Assembly (NCBI RefSeq): GCF_003439125.1
Contig: NZ_QSUU01000007.1
Location: 26,110-90,109, forward strand
Direction of reading: 5' to 3'
Length of the DNA stretch: 64,000 nt
DNA from: Collinsella sp. OM04-5
GTDB lineage: Bacteria; Actinomycetota; Coriobacteriia; Coriobacteriales; Coriobacteriaceae
The notes beneath the pieces were generated by a model, which worked only from the letters and a program-made list of their open reading frames with translations, was not told the DNA's origin and did not search any database. Positions 1-8,645 of the stretch are shown here, piece by piece (position 1 is the first letter of the stretch; every line of letters starts with the position of its first letter). The translations under genes were made by a program, and so were the position numbers.

Positions 1-53
1 AGGGCCATCGCCTAGAATCGTCAGCGCCTAGATATTCAACGAGAGGAAAGACA

Positions 54-448
54 ATGGTCCGCAGCGACATGCTACCCCAGCCGGACCGGGGGCTCGGCCT
101 CGACCGGCCCCAGACCGAGGCATTTCACCGACGAGTTCAAGAGGAAGATAGTCGATCTCCACAACGCCGGAAAGCCCAGGCGCGAGGCCATGGACGAGTG
201 CGACCTCGACAAGAGCACCGTGGAGAGGCGGGTCAAGTCGATAAACGAGACCGGCTCGCCGCGCGCCGCCGACAACCGCACGCCCGAGTAGAACCGGATC
301 CTGGAGCCCGAGCGCGAGAACCGCAGGCTCCGGATGGAGGTCAACGTCTTAAGACGAGCGGCGCCAGCATACGCTCGGAAGTCAGGGCCATGGCGGCCAA
401 CGGGGGGCCGCTGCCCCATATCGGCGCAGCGCTGGCATCGAGGCCTTC
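54..448 (+). pseudogene. Decayed IS3-family element: orfA plus the first codons of orfB
   Basis: Reading from base 124 gives a typical IS3-type OrfA helix-turn-helix start (FTDEFKRKIVDLHNAGKPRR), followed by a KSTVERRVKS stretch and a leucine-zipper-like tail. The frame is broken: the only upstream ATG with a good ribosome binding site (54) is in another frame, and an in-frame TAG sits at 289-291. Around bases 388-445 a second frame encodes the beginning of an OrfB (RAMAANGG...PHIGAALASR). All homology stops at base 448, where the next insertion sequence begins. It cannot make a functional transposase. The missing orfB half is not on the far side of the inserted element, so the locus has also lost DNA. 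Confidence 0.7.
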
Positions 449-480
449 TGACCTGTGTCAAGATTTCGGACACGCATGCT
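449..480 (+). repeat. Left terminal inverted repeat of the IS
   Basis: Starts TGACCTGTGTC and ends TCGGACACGCATGCT. It matches the reverse complement of 1723-1754 at 27 of 32 positions, with the mismatches at positions 9 and 12-15. Confidence 0.85.
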
Positions 481-487
481 CGAGAAA

Positions 488-1669
488 TCAAGCGGCCATA
501 GGCATGGCCTCGAGCTTGGGCTCGGTTCTCTCGAAGAAGGCCGCCATGGCCTCGGCCGGCACCTTGTAGCCGATCGTCGAGCGGGGCCTTCGGCGGTTGT
601 AGTACGCCTCGATGAACTCGACCACCGCGTGCTTGGCGGAATCCCTGGTCGGGAAGCTGCGCCTGTAGTACATCTCGTTCTTCAGCGTGGCGAGGAACGA
701 CTCGGCCACCGCGTTGTCGTGGCAGTTGCCGGCGCGGCTGCAGGACAGCCGCACGTCGTTGTCGCGCGCCCATTCGGCCAGAAGCCTGCTGGTGTACTGG
801 GCGCCGCGGTCGGCGTGGAATATCGCGTTGCCGGCCACGTAGCCGCGCGATTTGGCCGACGCCAGCGCCGAAACCACGATGTCGGCGGTCATGCGCTCGG
901 AGAGCGACCAGCCCACCACCATGCGGGTGTTGAGGTCGATGACCGTCGACAGGTACAGCCATCCCTCGCCGGTGCGCAGGTAGGTGATGTCGCCCACGAG
1001 CTTGCAGGTTGGAACGGGACTGGTGAAGTCGCGGCGCACCAGGTCGGGCCGGGGCCTGGCCTTCGGGTCGGGGATGGTGGTGCGCTTCCTGGCGTTGGGC
1101 GTGCAGCCGCGTATTCCCAGCTCGCGCATCAGCTTGCGCACCCTGTACAGGGTCAATCCGGAGAACTCGCCGGGCAGGAAGCATTTCACGAACCGGAAGC
1201 CGAACCTGCGGTCCGACTCCAGCCACACGCGCCGGACCGCCTCGCGCTCGGCCGACCAGTCTTCTCGCGGGCAGCCGTTGGAGAGCCACGAGTAGAAGCC
1301 CGATCGGCTCACGCCGAGCACGCGGGCCATCATTTTCACCGGGAATTCGGCCTTCTCCGCCAACATCATCCGGTAGCATGCGGCTACGCCTGGCTTTTGG
1401 CGAAGAAGGCCGCGGCTTTTTTTCAAGAAGGCGTTCTCCATCTCGAGCTCGCGTATGCGCCTTTTCGCCTCGCGAAGCTCGCGGTCCTCGGCCTTGGGGT
1501 CGGGCCCGCCGGCAAGCTCGCGCCGGCGGCTCTGCACCCACTTGTTCACGGTCTTGGAATTCAGGCCCAGTTCTGCGCAGCATTCCGTTATCGGCCTGCC
1601 CGTCGAGATGATGTAGTCGGCGGTCTCGCGCCTGAACTCGTCGGTGTACTTGGCGGCTGGGTTGGACAT
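488..1669 (-). CDS. IS3-family transposase, single OrfAB reading frame
   Basis: A 393-residue transposase. Residues 1-90 form the OrfA part: a helix-turn-helix (YTDEFRRETADYIISTGRPI) and a coiled coil ending in ENAFLKK. From about residue 95 it is OrfB, with an HTH_21-like segment and an rve integrase core. DDE-type landmarks are GDITYLRT (first Asp), HADRGAQYTS (second Asp) and NAVAESFLATLKNE (Glu). In most IS3 elements orfA and orfB are joined by programmed -1 frameshifting. Here they are already in one frame through a run of seven A residues in TTGAAAAAAAGCC. The start ATG is 50-80 bases inside the right terminal repeat. The ORF looks intact, so the element may be active. Confidence 0.9.
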   Translation of the reverse strand: MSNPAAKYTDEFRRETADYIISTGRPITECCAELGLNSKTVNKWVQSRRRELAGGPDPKAEDRELREAKRRIRELEMENAFLKKSRGLLRQKPGVAACYRMMLAEKAEFPVKMMARVLGVSRSGFYSWLSNGCPREDWSAEREAVRRVWLESDRRFGFRFVKCFLPGEFSGLTLYRVRKLMRELGIRGCTPNARKRTTIPDPKARPRPDLVRRDFTSPVPTCKLVGDITYLRTGEGWLYLSTVIDLNTRMVVGWSLSERMTADIVVSALASAKSRGYVAGNAIFHADRGAQYTSRLLAEWARDNDVRLSCSRAGNCHDNAVAESFLATLKNEMYYRRSFPTRDSAKHAVVEFIEAYYNRRRPRSTIGYKVPAEAMAAFFERTEPKLEAMPMAA

Positions 1670-1722
1670 AGCATACCGTCCTCTCGGTCGTCGATGAATG
1701 CATTCTAAAGGATTGGGCCTCT

Positions 1723-1754
1723 AGCATGCGTGTCCGAAAAGACGATACAGGTCA
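1723..1754 (-). repeat. Right terminal inverted repeat of the IS
   Basis: Reverse complement of the left repeat at 27 of 32 positions. Its outermost bases (TGA read on the minus strand) form the stop codon of the neighbouring membrane-protein gene. Confidence 0.85.
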
Positions 1755-2858
1755 GACAACCCAATCAGACGTCGTCTCGAGCACGTCCTCTGCACGGTCG
1801 AGCGTGCTTCTGGCCTTGGCACCCTGTTTGAACCACGAGCGCAGGTCCTCGAGCGTGCTGCCCGCTGCGTACACCTTGATTTTGCGACCGCCTTTCGTGG
1901 TCACCGTGCAACGGTCGCCGCTCTCGCTATCCTCGTGCGCCGTGACCTTCTTGAGATAATCGCGGCGGAACGCCACGACGCGGGCGTTGCTGATCTCGAT
2001 GAACCAATCGTCGTCGACAAGCGAGGTGCCCGTGGCACCTCGGCTCGCCATCTCCTCGGCGAAGGAGAAACCGAGTTCGCGCTCCTGTCTGCCGATCTCG
2101 TAGATACCACGGGCGGGCATGCTGAGCATGAGCAGAGGCAGGAGTCCCCCTATGAACAGGAAGAGGCATGGGACGAGCAGGAGCAGACGAGCACCGGCGT
2201 CGGTGAAAACAGCCATGAAGGCGATCACGAGCGAGAAGACGAGCGCCATACCGTTGAAAACAATCGTCAACGGCTTGATGGCAGACCAACACAGACCCGC
2301 CTTGGTCATCGGGCCGTCAACAGCGTCCGAGACCTCGATGCCCTCTTCCTCCAGACGGGCGAGGAGGTTGAGCGAGCACACCCCCTCGAGGCTTATCGAG
2401 CAGAACTTCCGGTCGCCCTCGAACAGGTCGATCCTCATCATCTGCGTGTGAAGCGTTGCACGGGTGATGTTGCCAAACGTCGTCTCCTTGCGGATGCCGA
2501 AGGCGTTACGCGAGAGAATTCGCTCACCGTCCACGTCGATGCGCGGGATGCTCAGCAGGGCCCAGATGGCCATGCCCGCGAGCGCCATGGCGTGACCGAA
2601 CCACACAAGTTCGTGGTCCCACTCGCCCAACGAGACGCCCTGCCAGACGTAGACACCCAGCATGAGCAGTTCGAACGCGACGGCGCAGCAGGCGATGATC
2701 GTGCGAATGGCAGCGGGCATGCGCACCGTGAAGCGATCGAGGCTGTCCGTCGCCTCACTGCGCTCGCGCGCGCCGCGACGGGCGACCCATGCAGTGAGCG
2801 GACCGACGATGAACACCACCATCGCCACGCGCAGGAACGATTCGAGTATGTCGCCCAT
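1752..2858 (-). CDS. Multi-pass membrane protein of unknown function, 3' end replaced by IS
   Basis: About 368 residues; I do not recognise the family. An N-terminal hydrophobic segment is followed by two membrane segments near residues 55-105, a soluble stretch beginning IPRIDVDGERI, two more membrane segments near 195-250, and a soluble C-terminal domain of about 110 residues. The chosen ATG (2858) has GGTGG five bases upstream; an ATG at 2870 is also possible. The last codons read SDWVV and then TGA, and that TGA is the first three bases of the IS terminal repeat. The true C-terminus has therefore probably been lost and replaced. Confidence 0.65.
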   Translation of the reverse strand: MGDILESFLRVAMVVFIVGPLTAWVARRGARERSEATDSLDRFTVRMPAAIRTIIACCAVAFELLMLGVYVWQGVSLGEWDHELVWFGHAMALAGMAIWALLSIPRIDVDGERILSRNAFGIRKETTFGNITRATLHTQMMRIDLFEGDRKFCSISLEGVCSLNLLARLEEEGIEVSDAVDGPMTKAGLCWSAIKPLTIVFNGMALVFSLVIAFMAVFTDAGARLLLLVPCLFLFIGGLLPLLMLSMPARGIYEIGRQERELGFSFAEEMASRGATGTSLVDDDWFIEISNARVVAFRRDYLKKVTAHEDSESGDRCTVTTKGGRKIKVYAAGSTLEDLRSWFKQGAKARSTLDRAEDVLETTSDWVV

Positions 2859-2883
2859 ATTAACCACCATCCCAATAGAAAAC

Positions 2884-4116
2884 GTGAATTTGGGAGACTA
2901 TAGCAGAGCGAAGCGATCTGCACGGCATCGTCCGGGTGTTTTCGGCATACGGTGGAAGCTGGTGGGGGTCGGCGCCGTAACCGGATGCGCATTTGGCCTC
3001 GCCAATGCCGTCGGCGGAGAGCTTTTCGCCCGCCAGGTATATCCGCTCGTCGTGCATCTGCCGCTCATCATCTATTTGTGCGCGCGCTACCGCCTGAGCC
3101 CGCTGCTTGCCGTGCTCGGCATTACGAGTGCCTATCTGAGCTGCCAGTTCAGCAATTGGATGGGCATCGCCGCATTTGCCGCAACCGATTCTCAGATCGC
3201 GTACTATCTGGCGCGCATCGCGACCACACTCGCCGTCTTTGCCGTCCTGCTGCATTGGGCCGGCGACATCGGTCCGCGCTTGGCGATTAAAAGCACCACC
3301 GAGCTGGGCATCCTTTTAATCCTGCCGCTCGTCTATTACGTCTTTGACTATGCCACCAACGTCTACACCACGCTGTTCCACTCGGGCTCGGTGGTGACGG
3401 TTGAGTTTTTGGCATTTGCGCTCTGTGCCTTCTATCTTATGTTTCTTGCCGTTTATCTGCGCGAATACGAAGAAAAGGAAACCGCCGAGCGAGAGCGCTG
3501 GATGCTCGAAACCCGCGACAGCGCCGCCATCAAAGAGCTCGAGGCTTGGCGTCAATCTGGGCGCGAGCTGTCGATTCTGCGCCACGACATGCGCCACTTC
3601 CTACGCGGCCTGGCCGCTTTAATTGAGGAGGGCCACACCGACGAGGCGCTCGATCGCATCGACGAACTCTGCGAAGCCGGCGACCGCACCGCCGTACGCC
3701 GCTTCTGCGCCAACGAGACCGTAAACATCGCGCTTTCGTCATTTAACTCGGATATCAATAGAAACGGCATTACCGCCAACCTGCGCGCCGCCGTACCCGA
3801 AACCATCCACGTAGGTGACGCCGACCTGTTTAGCGTGCTCTCAAATGCCTTGGAAAACGCTATCACCGCCGCAAGCGCCGCACCCCAAGGAAAGCGATTC
3901 GTCGACTTTGACCTGCGATTAGAGGACGGCCAGCTGCTGCTGTTAGTTTCCAACACGTTTGACCGCGCGCCGCGCATGGTCGACGGCATGCCCGTGACCC
4001 GGCATGCGGGCCACGGCTTTGGCACCAGGAGCATCAAACTTGCCGTGGAGCGCATGAACGGCAACTGCCAGTTCCGCATTAACGGCGATCGGTTTGAGCT
4101 GCGCGCTGTGATGTAG
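2884..4116 (+). CDS. GHKL (AgrC/Spo0B-like) sensor histidine kinase, 5'-truncated
   Basis: The protein shows about six hydrophobic segments and then a cytoplasmic kinase region. LSILRHDMRHFLRGL is the phospho-acceptor helix, NALENAI the N box and GHGFGTRSI the G box of a GHKL ATPase. These kinases sense peptides or other extracellular signals and normally pair with a LytTR response regulator, but none is present here. No convincing start or ribosome binding site exists. The frame stays open upstream only as the shadow of the divergent gene, and homology-like sequence begins abruptly near 2938, inside the membrane domain. I place the start at a GTG (2884) with low confidence; the gene has probably lost its 5' end. 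Confidence 0.6.
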   Translation: MNLGDYSRAKRSARHRPGVFGIRWKLVGVGAVTGCAFGLANAVGGELFARQVYPLVVHLPLIIYLCARYRLSPLLAVLGITSAYLSCQFSNWMGIAAFAATDSQIAYYLARIATTLAVFAVLLHWAGDIGPRLAIKSTTELGILLILPLVYYVFDYATNVYTTLFHSGSVVTVEFLAFALCAFYLMFLAVYLREYEEKETAERERWMLETRDSAAIKELEAWRQSGRELSILRHDMRHFLRGLAALIEEGHTDEALDRIDELCEAGDRTAVRRFCANETVNIALSSFNSDINRNGITANLRAAVPETIHVGDADLFSVLSNALENAITAASAAPQGKRFVDFDLRLEDGQLLLLVSNTFDRAPRMVDGMPVTRHAGHGFGTRSIKLAVERMNGNCQFRINGDRFELRAVM

Positions 4117-4134
4117 GGGCTGCCGCCAGCCTCG

Positions 4135-4710
4135 CTACAGCGGAGCGGCTGCCGGGGTCAGCTGCTTGATGTATGCCCACATGCGCTGCTTGGCGGCTTT
4201 GTCAGTGAGCGCCGCCTCAAAACCGTCGAGCGCGAGCACGCGGCGACCCTGCACATGGGCGACCAAGCCGGGCTTGAGCATGGCGGTGTCGAAGTCATCG
4301 ATCGCCACGAGCATATCGGCGTAGGTCTCGCGCATGGTATCGGCCGCGCGATCGTCCAGCAGCAAGACCGCCTCGGGGTCCAAGGCCTCGAGCGCCTCGC
4401 GGAACAGCTCGCACGGTAGGCCCTCGCCTGTCGCGACCGCCCCGTCACCCACGCCGGCGACGCTTGCCAGCACGCAAAAATCCTCTGGCGCGTAGCCGAT
4501 GGCGCCGAGCGCTTTGCGCAGCGCAGCACCGTCCGGACCGGCAGCCAGCTCGCCGCCCGCACGCTCGGCATCGTCTAAATCACCTTTTACCAGCACAATC
4601 GGCGAGCACGCATTTCCTGCGATACGCACGCCGCGGTCCGCGAGCGATGCGAGCTCCTGCTCGGTCGCCTGGGCGATGGCTTCTTTTTTCTGGCTTTGTG
4701 ACGTGGGCAT
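4135..4710 (-). CDS. Uracil-DNA-glycosylase-superfamily-like protein, motifs degenerate
   Basis: 191 residues. The ATG at 4710 follows GGAGA, so it is preferred over the ATG at 4740. The layout resembles family 4/5 uracil-DNA glycosylases: an early NACSPIVLV strand, a GYAPEDFCVLASV segment where those enzymes have GL.R.DVY..N.V, LPCELFREALEALDPEAVLLL where they have CxPFLxxQI.LVxPKxxxxLG, and a terminal KQRMWAYIKQL matching KxxxWxDLQxI. The catalytic GEAPG-type motif reads KGDLD and the iron-sulfur cysteines are not in place. It is unlikely to be an active glycosylase. The family assignment is my inference from layout. It is convergent with the kinase gene. Confidence 0.5.
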   Translation of the reverse strand: MPTSQSQKKEAIAQATEQELASLADRGVRIAGNACSPIVLVKGDLDDAERAGGELAAGPDGAALRKALGAIGYAPEDFCVLASVAGVGDGAVATGEGLPCELFREALEALDPEAVLLLDDRAADTMRETYADMLVAIDDFDTAMLKPGLVAHVQGRRVLALDGFEAALTDKAAKQRMWAYIKQLTPAAAPL

Positions 4711-4846
4711 GCGCTCTCCAATCGTTTGCGTGCCCACCATTATATAAAAGAGCCGCCTGCGAGTGGTTGCATTACGGGCCGTTGGGTATAAGCACGGTCG
4801 TACTGAGTTTTACGCGGCCGAGCCGCGTCGCACTATGGAGGTCACC

Positions 4847-5167
4847 ATGGCTGACATTAAGCAGATTACCCCCGAGAACTTCGATTCCGTCGTTAACGGC
4901 AGCCTTCCCGTGCTGATTGATTTTTGGGCACCGTGGTGCGGTCCCTGCCGCTCGCTCTCGCCCATTGTTGACGAAGTGGCCGACGAGCTGGCCGGCAAAC
5001 TCGCCGTCGCCAAATGCAACGTCGACGACAATCAGGACCTGGCCATGAAGTTTGGCGTTATGAGCATCCCCACGCTGGTTGTCTTTAAGAACGGCGAGGA
5101 AATCGACCGCTCCGTTGGCGCGCTGCCCAAGGCCAGGCTGCAGGCGCTGCTTGAGAAGCACCTGTAA
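4847..5167 (+). CDS. trxA: Thioredoxin
   Basis: A 106-residue classical thioredoxin. It has the active-site WCGPC at residues 30-34, the preceding DFWAP strand, and the cis-proline loop SIPT. It is a cytoplasmic dithiol-disulfide oxidoreductase that passes electrons from thioredoxin reductase to target proteins. The start is the ATG preceded by GGAGG (4837-4841). It stands alone between divergent and terminator sequences, so it is probably monocistronic. Confidence 0.95.
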   Translation: MADIKQITPENFDSVVNGSLPVLIDFWAPWCGPCRSLSPIVDEVADELAGKLAVAKCNVDDNQDLAMKFGVMSIPTLVVFKNGEEIDRSVGALPKARLQALLEKHL

Positions 5168-5278
5168 TACGCCGGTCATGTGCTGCCGTCCATGAGCGGT
5201 TTTGCGCCGCTCACCGGAGAGCCGGGTGCTGCGCCCGCGACCACGGATAGTATGGTAATCACAAACAGCCCCCAGTGA

Positions 5279-5315
5279 ACGGGTGCGGGTCAGACGGACT
5301 CGCACCCGTTTTCTT
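5279..5315 (+). terminator. Rho-independent terminator after trxA
   Basis: An ACGGGTGCG / CGCACCCGT stem, extended inward by a few pairs, is followed by TTTTCTT. It separates trxA from the nikR-hyp run. Confidence 0.75.
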
Positions 5316-5387
5316 ATGCGGCGATGCGCAAAGCGGGCGTAGTAGAATCTGAACCACTGAATAGACCCGTACAAAAGGAGATTTCCC

Positions 5388-5636
5388 ATGCATGACGTCG
5401 GAATGAACATGAGCCAGCTTGCCATGAGCGTCAAGCAGGTCGACGACACGATCGAGCTCGCCCACGAGTGGAGCCATCAGCTGCTGCATGCAACCGAGAA
5501 CTTTGATATGGAGCGCATTGGTGCCAAGCTCGAGGCCGCCATGGCGGCGCTCCACGAGGCGCACGACGCACTCGAGGGCTACGAGGAGGCCATCGAGGCC
5601 GACCACAACTCCGTTGGCTCCGTAAAGTTGGTGTAG
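5388..5636 (+). CDS. Small helical protein upstream of nikR
   Basis: 82 residues, Met- and His-containing at the N-terminus and strongly alpha-helical (heptad-like Glu/Ala pattern from residue 45). I do not recognise a family. AAAGGAG lies at good spacing before the ATG, and the stop TAG lies one base before the GTG of nikR, so the two are co-translated. Its place at the head of a nickel-regulator and hydrogenase-maturation run suggests a role in nickel or hydrogenase metabolism, but nothing in the sequence proves it. Confidence 0.7.
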   Translation: MHDVGMNMSQLAMSVKQVDDTIELAHEWSHQLLHATENFDMERIGAKLEAAMAALHEAHDALEGYEEAIEADHNSVGSVKLV

Positions 5637-5637
5637 C

Positions 5638-6144
5638 GTGGCCGAGCACGAGCACACCTGCGGGCACGAGCATTCGCACGGGCCGACCGGCGACGCGGGC
5701 TGCCGTTGCAGCGGCTCCGCCTCAGAGCTGGTCCGTTTTTCGGTCACCGCGCCCGACGACCTGCTGCGCCGCTTTGACGAGCAGATCGCACGCCGCGGTG
5801 ACGTGGCCAACCGCTCCGAGGCCGTGCGCGACCTGATTCGCGCCTCGATTGCCAAGGAGCAGATGCGAACGCCCGACGAGCAGGTCATCGGGTCGCTCAC
5901 CATGATTTACGACCATCACACCGGCGACCTGACGCGCCGCCTGGACGAGGTGCAACACGACTACACCGACGAGATCGTATCGACCATGCACGTGCATCTG
6001 GATCACCACAACTGTTTGGAGATTCTGGCACTTAAGGGTCGCGGCGAGCGTGTCTACGAGCTGGCTGACCGTCTGCTGGGCCTGCGCGGCGTTAAACACG
6101 GCGAGCTCACCTGCGCCGCCACCGAGCAGAGCCTGGGGCTGTAA
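5638..6144 (+). CDS. nikR: Nickel-responsive transcriptional regulator NikR
   Basis: 168 residues with a GTG start. Residues 30-71 form the ribbon-helix-helix DNA-binding domain (LVRFSVTAPDDLLRRFDEQI). The ACT-like C-terminal domain keeps all four square-planar nickel ligands with E. coli spacing: His107, His118, His120 and Cys126. Unusually, residues 4-24 form a His/Cys-rich tail (HEHTCGHEHSHG then CRC), which could bind extra metal. NikR represses nickel uptake genes when nickel is abundant. Here it heads the hydrogenase-maturation genes, which fits control of nickel supply for the Ech enzyme encoded at the right edge. No clear NikR palindrome is visible upstream. Confidence 0.92.
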   Translation: MAEHEHTCGHEHSHGPTGDAGCRCSGSASELVRFSVTAPDDLLRRFDEQIARRGDVANRSEAVRDLIRASIAKEQMRTPDEQVIGSLTMIYDHHTGDLTRRLDEVQHDYTDEIVSTMHVHLDHHNCLEILALKGRGERVYELADRLLGLRGVKHGELTCAATEQSLGL

Positions 6145-6173
6145 CAGCACACATTTCAACGAAGGAGGGTCGC

Positions 6174-8645
6174 ATGCGACATGCGCATATCCATGTAACG
6201 GGCATTGTGCAGGGTGTCGGCATGCGACCGTTTGTGTATCGCGAGGCCATGGCGCACGGCATTTGCGGCTGGGTGCTTAACGCGGGCGATGGCGTGCATA
6301 TCGAGGCGCACGCTCCTGGCGAAGCACTCGACGAATTTGTCACCGCGCTTTCGGAGCATACGCCTGCGGCGTCTCGTGTGGAGCATGTCGAGGTTGTGGA
6401 CCTAGCACCCGGCGACTGGGACGCCGCTAACGAGCAGGGCTTTCGCATTGTGGCGTCGCAGGATCAAACCGCCCACACGACGCTCATCTCGCCCGACATC
6501 GCCACGTGCGACGACTGCCTGCGCGAGCTATTCGACCCCGCCGACCGACGCTTTCACTACCCCTTTATCAACTGCACCAACTGTGGACCGCGCTTTACCA
6601 TCATCCGCTCGCTGCCCTATGACCGAGCGGCTACCTCGATGGATCGCTTTCCCATGTGCCCCACCTGCGCCTCAGAGTATGCCGACCCGCTCGATCGGCG
6701 GTTTCACGCGCAGCCCGATGCCTGCTTTGATTGCGGACCGCATATTACGTGGCGCGAGGCCGATCGCGGCGCGGAGCCGACGGCGGTCGACGCGACACCA
6801 GCCGTCGGCTCCACGCGCGAGGCCAGCGATGCCATCATCGAACGCTGCGTCGAGCTGCTGGCTGGCGGCGGCATCGTCGCCATCAAGGGTCTGGGCGGAT
6901 TCCACCTGGCCTGCGATGCCGCCAACGAACAGGCGGTGTGCGAGTTGCGCCGTCGCAAGCGTCGCAGCAATAAGCCGCTCGCCGTTATGGTGTGCGGCCT
7001 TGCCGACGCCGAGCGCCTGTGTCATATCGATGGCATTGAGCGCAACCTGCTGGCCGGCAGTGTTCGTCCCATTGTGCTGCTGCGTCGCCGCGCAGCCGGC
7101 AACGACGCCCACAGCTCCCCCAACGCCCTCGAACTCGCGCCATCCGTCGCGCACGACTTGCCCGAGCTTGGCGTCATGCTCCCCTACACCCCGCTTCAAC
7201 ATTTGCTGCTCGCCGCAGCCGCGGCGCACGGCATGAGCGCAATCGTCATGACCAGCGGAAACCTGAGCGAAGAGCCCATCGAGACCGACGATGCCCTTGC
7301 ATGGGAGCACCTTGTTGCCGCCGGCATCGCCGATGCGCTGCTCGGTAACGACCGCGCGATTCTGTCGCGCTACGACGACTCCGTGGTACGCGTAGTCGAC
7401 GGGGTCGTCATGCCCGTGCGCCGCGCACGCGGATATGCGCCGCAGCCGCTGTCGTTGCCGGCGCTCGACAACGCCACGCCCTGTGTGCTCGCCTGCGGGC
7501 CGCAGCAAAAAGCCACGATCGCACTCACGCGCGAGGACGCCGACGGCCATGCGGCCTGTTTTGTGTCGCAGCATATCGGCGATGTCGAAAACGGCGCGAC
7601 TTTCGATGCTTGGAGCGCCGCACGCACGCGTCTGGAAAGCCTCTTTGACCTGGCGCCTGCCGCCTTGGCATGCGACATGCATCCCAGTTATCTGTCGAGC
7701 CAATGGGCGCGCGAGCAGGCACGGGAGCACAATCTGCCGCTTATCGAAGTCCAGCACCATCATGCGCACATCGCGAGCGTCATGGCAGAGGCGATTGCTG
7801 CAGGCCGGCTTGCGCCCGATGCACGCGTCCTCGGCATCGCCTTCGACGGCACGGGTGCCGGCACCGACGGCACCATATGGGGCGGTGAGTTTCTTGTCGC
7901 CCGTCTCGCCGATTTTGAGCGCGTCGCGCATCTGCGCACCTGGGCGCTTCCCGGTGGCGCCGCATCCGTACACGATGCCCGCCGCAACGCCTTTGCCCTG
8001 CTCAGCGAGCTCGATCTGCTCGAGCACCCGGGAGCCGTGGGGCTCTTGAACAGCCTTGACGAGCAAACGCGCAGCATAACGGCAACGATGATCGAGCGCG
8101 GCATCAACAGTCCGCGCACCAGCAGTATGGGTCGCCTGTTTGATGCCGCAGCCGCGATTTTGGGCATTTGCGGCCAGGCAACCTACGAGGGCGAACCCGC
8201 CATCGAGCTCGAAGCCGCCGCTTGGCGTGCACTGGACGGCAAAATCGCCCGTTTTCCCGACGACAACGTCGGCTATTCCACATCTGGCCCATCGTGGTTG
8301 GACGGCCCCGATGTGCTGGACCAGAAAGCACTCTTTGAGGCACTTTTGGAGGGAATTGAAGCCGGAGCGCCCGCCGACAGGCTCGCACTCGACTTCCATG
8401 TCGCCGTCGCGCGCTCCTCGGCGCGCATCGCCACCGAAATCTGCGCGCGCGAGGGCATTGGCACCGTCGCGCTCTCGGGCGGCGTGTTCATGAACCGACT
8501 TCTGCTCCAGCTCCTCACCCGCGAGCTCAAATACGCGGGCCTTGCTGTCTTGGTCCCCCACACCGTACCCGTCAATGACGGCTGCATCGCCTACGGTCAG
8601 GCGGCGGTCGCAAGCGCTCGTCTTGCGCAGATTGCATCGCAGTAG
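6174..8645 (+). CDS. hypF: Carbamoyltransferase HypF
   Basis: 823 residues, full length. An N-terminal acylphosphatase domain (GIVQGVGMRPFVYR, Arg18) is followed by two zinc fingers of the C-x2-C-x18-C-x2-C type (CDDC...CTNC near 112-137 and CPTC...CFDC near 162-187), a YrdC-like domain (about 205-395) and a C-terminal Kae1/Hsp70-like domain with EVQHHHAH. HypF uses carbamoyl phosphate and ATP to charge HypE, the first step in making the cyanide ligands of the [NiFe] site. GAAGGAGGG lies at correct spacing before the ATG. It follows nikR by 29 bases. Confidence 0.97.
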   Translation: MRHAHIHVTGIVQGVGMRPFVYREAMAHGICGWVLNAGDGVHIEAHAPGEALDEFVTALSEHTPAASRVEHVEVVDLAPGDWDAANEQGFRIVASQDQTAHTTLISPDIATCDDCLRELFDPADRRFHYPFINCTNCGPRFTIIRSLPYDRAATSMDRFPMCPTCASEYADPLDRRFHAQPDACFDCGPHITWREADRGAEPTAVDATPAVGSTREASDAIIERCVELLAGGGIVAIKGLGGFHLACDAANEQAVCELRRRKRRSNKPLAVMVCGLADAERLCHIDGIERNLLAGSVRPIVLLRRRAAGNDAHSSPNALELAPSVAHDLPELGVMLPYTPLQHLLLAAAAAHGMSAIVMTSGNLSEEPIETDDALAWEHLVAAGIADALLGNDRAILSRYDDSVVRVVDGVVMPVRRARGYAPQPLSLPALDNATPCVLACGPQQKATIALTREDADGHAACFVSQHIGDVENGATFDAWSAARTRLESLFDLAPAALACDMHPSYLSSQWAREQAREHNLPLIEVQHHHAHIASVMAEAIAAGRLAPDARVLGIAFDGTGAGTDGTIWGGEFLVARLADFERVAHLRTWALPGGAASVHDARRNAFALLSELDLLEHPGAVGLLNSLDEQTRSITATMIERGINSPRTSSMGRLFDAAAAILGICGQATYEGEPAIELEAAAWRALDGKIARFPDDNVGYSTSGPSWLDGPDVLDQKALFEALLEGIEAGAPADRLALDFHVAVARSSARIATEICAREGIGTVALSGGVFMNRLLLQLLTRELKYAGLAVLVPHTVPVNDGCIAYGQAAVASARLAQIASQ

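Larger units (their letters stand above)
449..1754 (-). mobile_element. IS3-family insertion sequence, about 1.3 kb
   Basis: The element is bounded by imperfect 32-base terminal inverted repeats (449-480 and 1723-1754, 27 of 32 matching) that start TGACCTGT and end ACAGGTCA. It contains one transposase gene on the minus strand. No 3 or 4 bp target duplication is visible (left flank CTTC, right flank GACA). This fits an insertion followed by deletion or recombination of one flank. Its left end cuts an older IS3 remnant and its right end cuts the 3' end of a membrane-protein gene. Confidence 0.85.

Noticed and set aside
72..1727. 551-codon minus-strand frame through the IS
   Set aside because: It is the -1 frame of the transposase; only the 488-1669 frame carries the HTH and DDE motifs.
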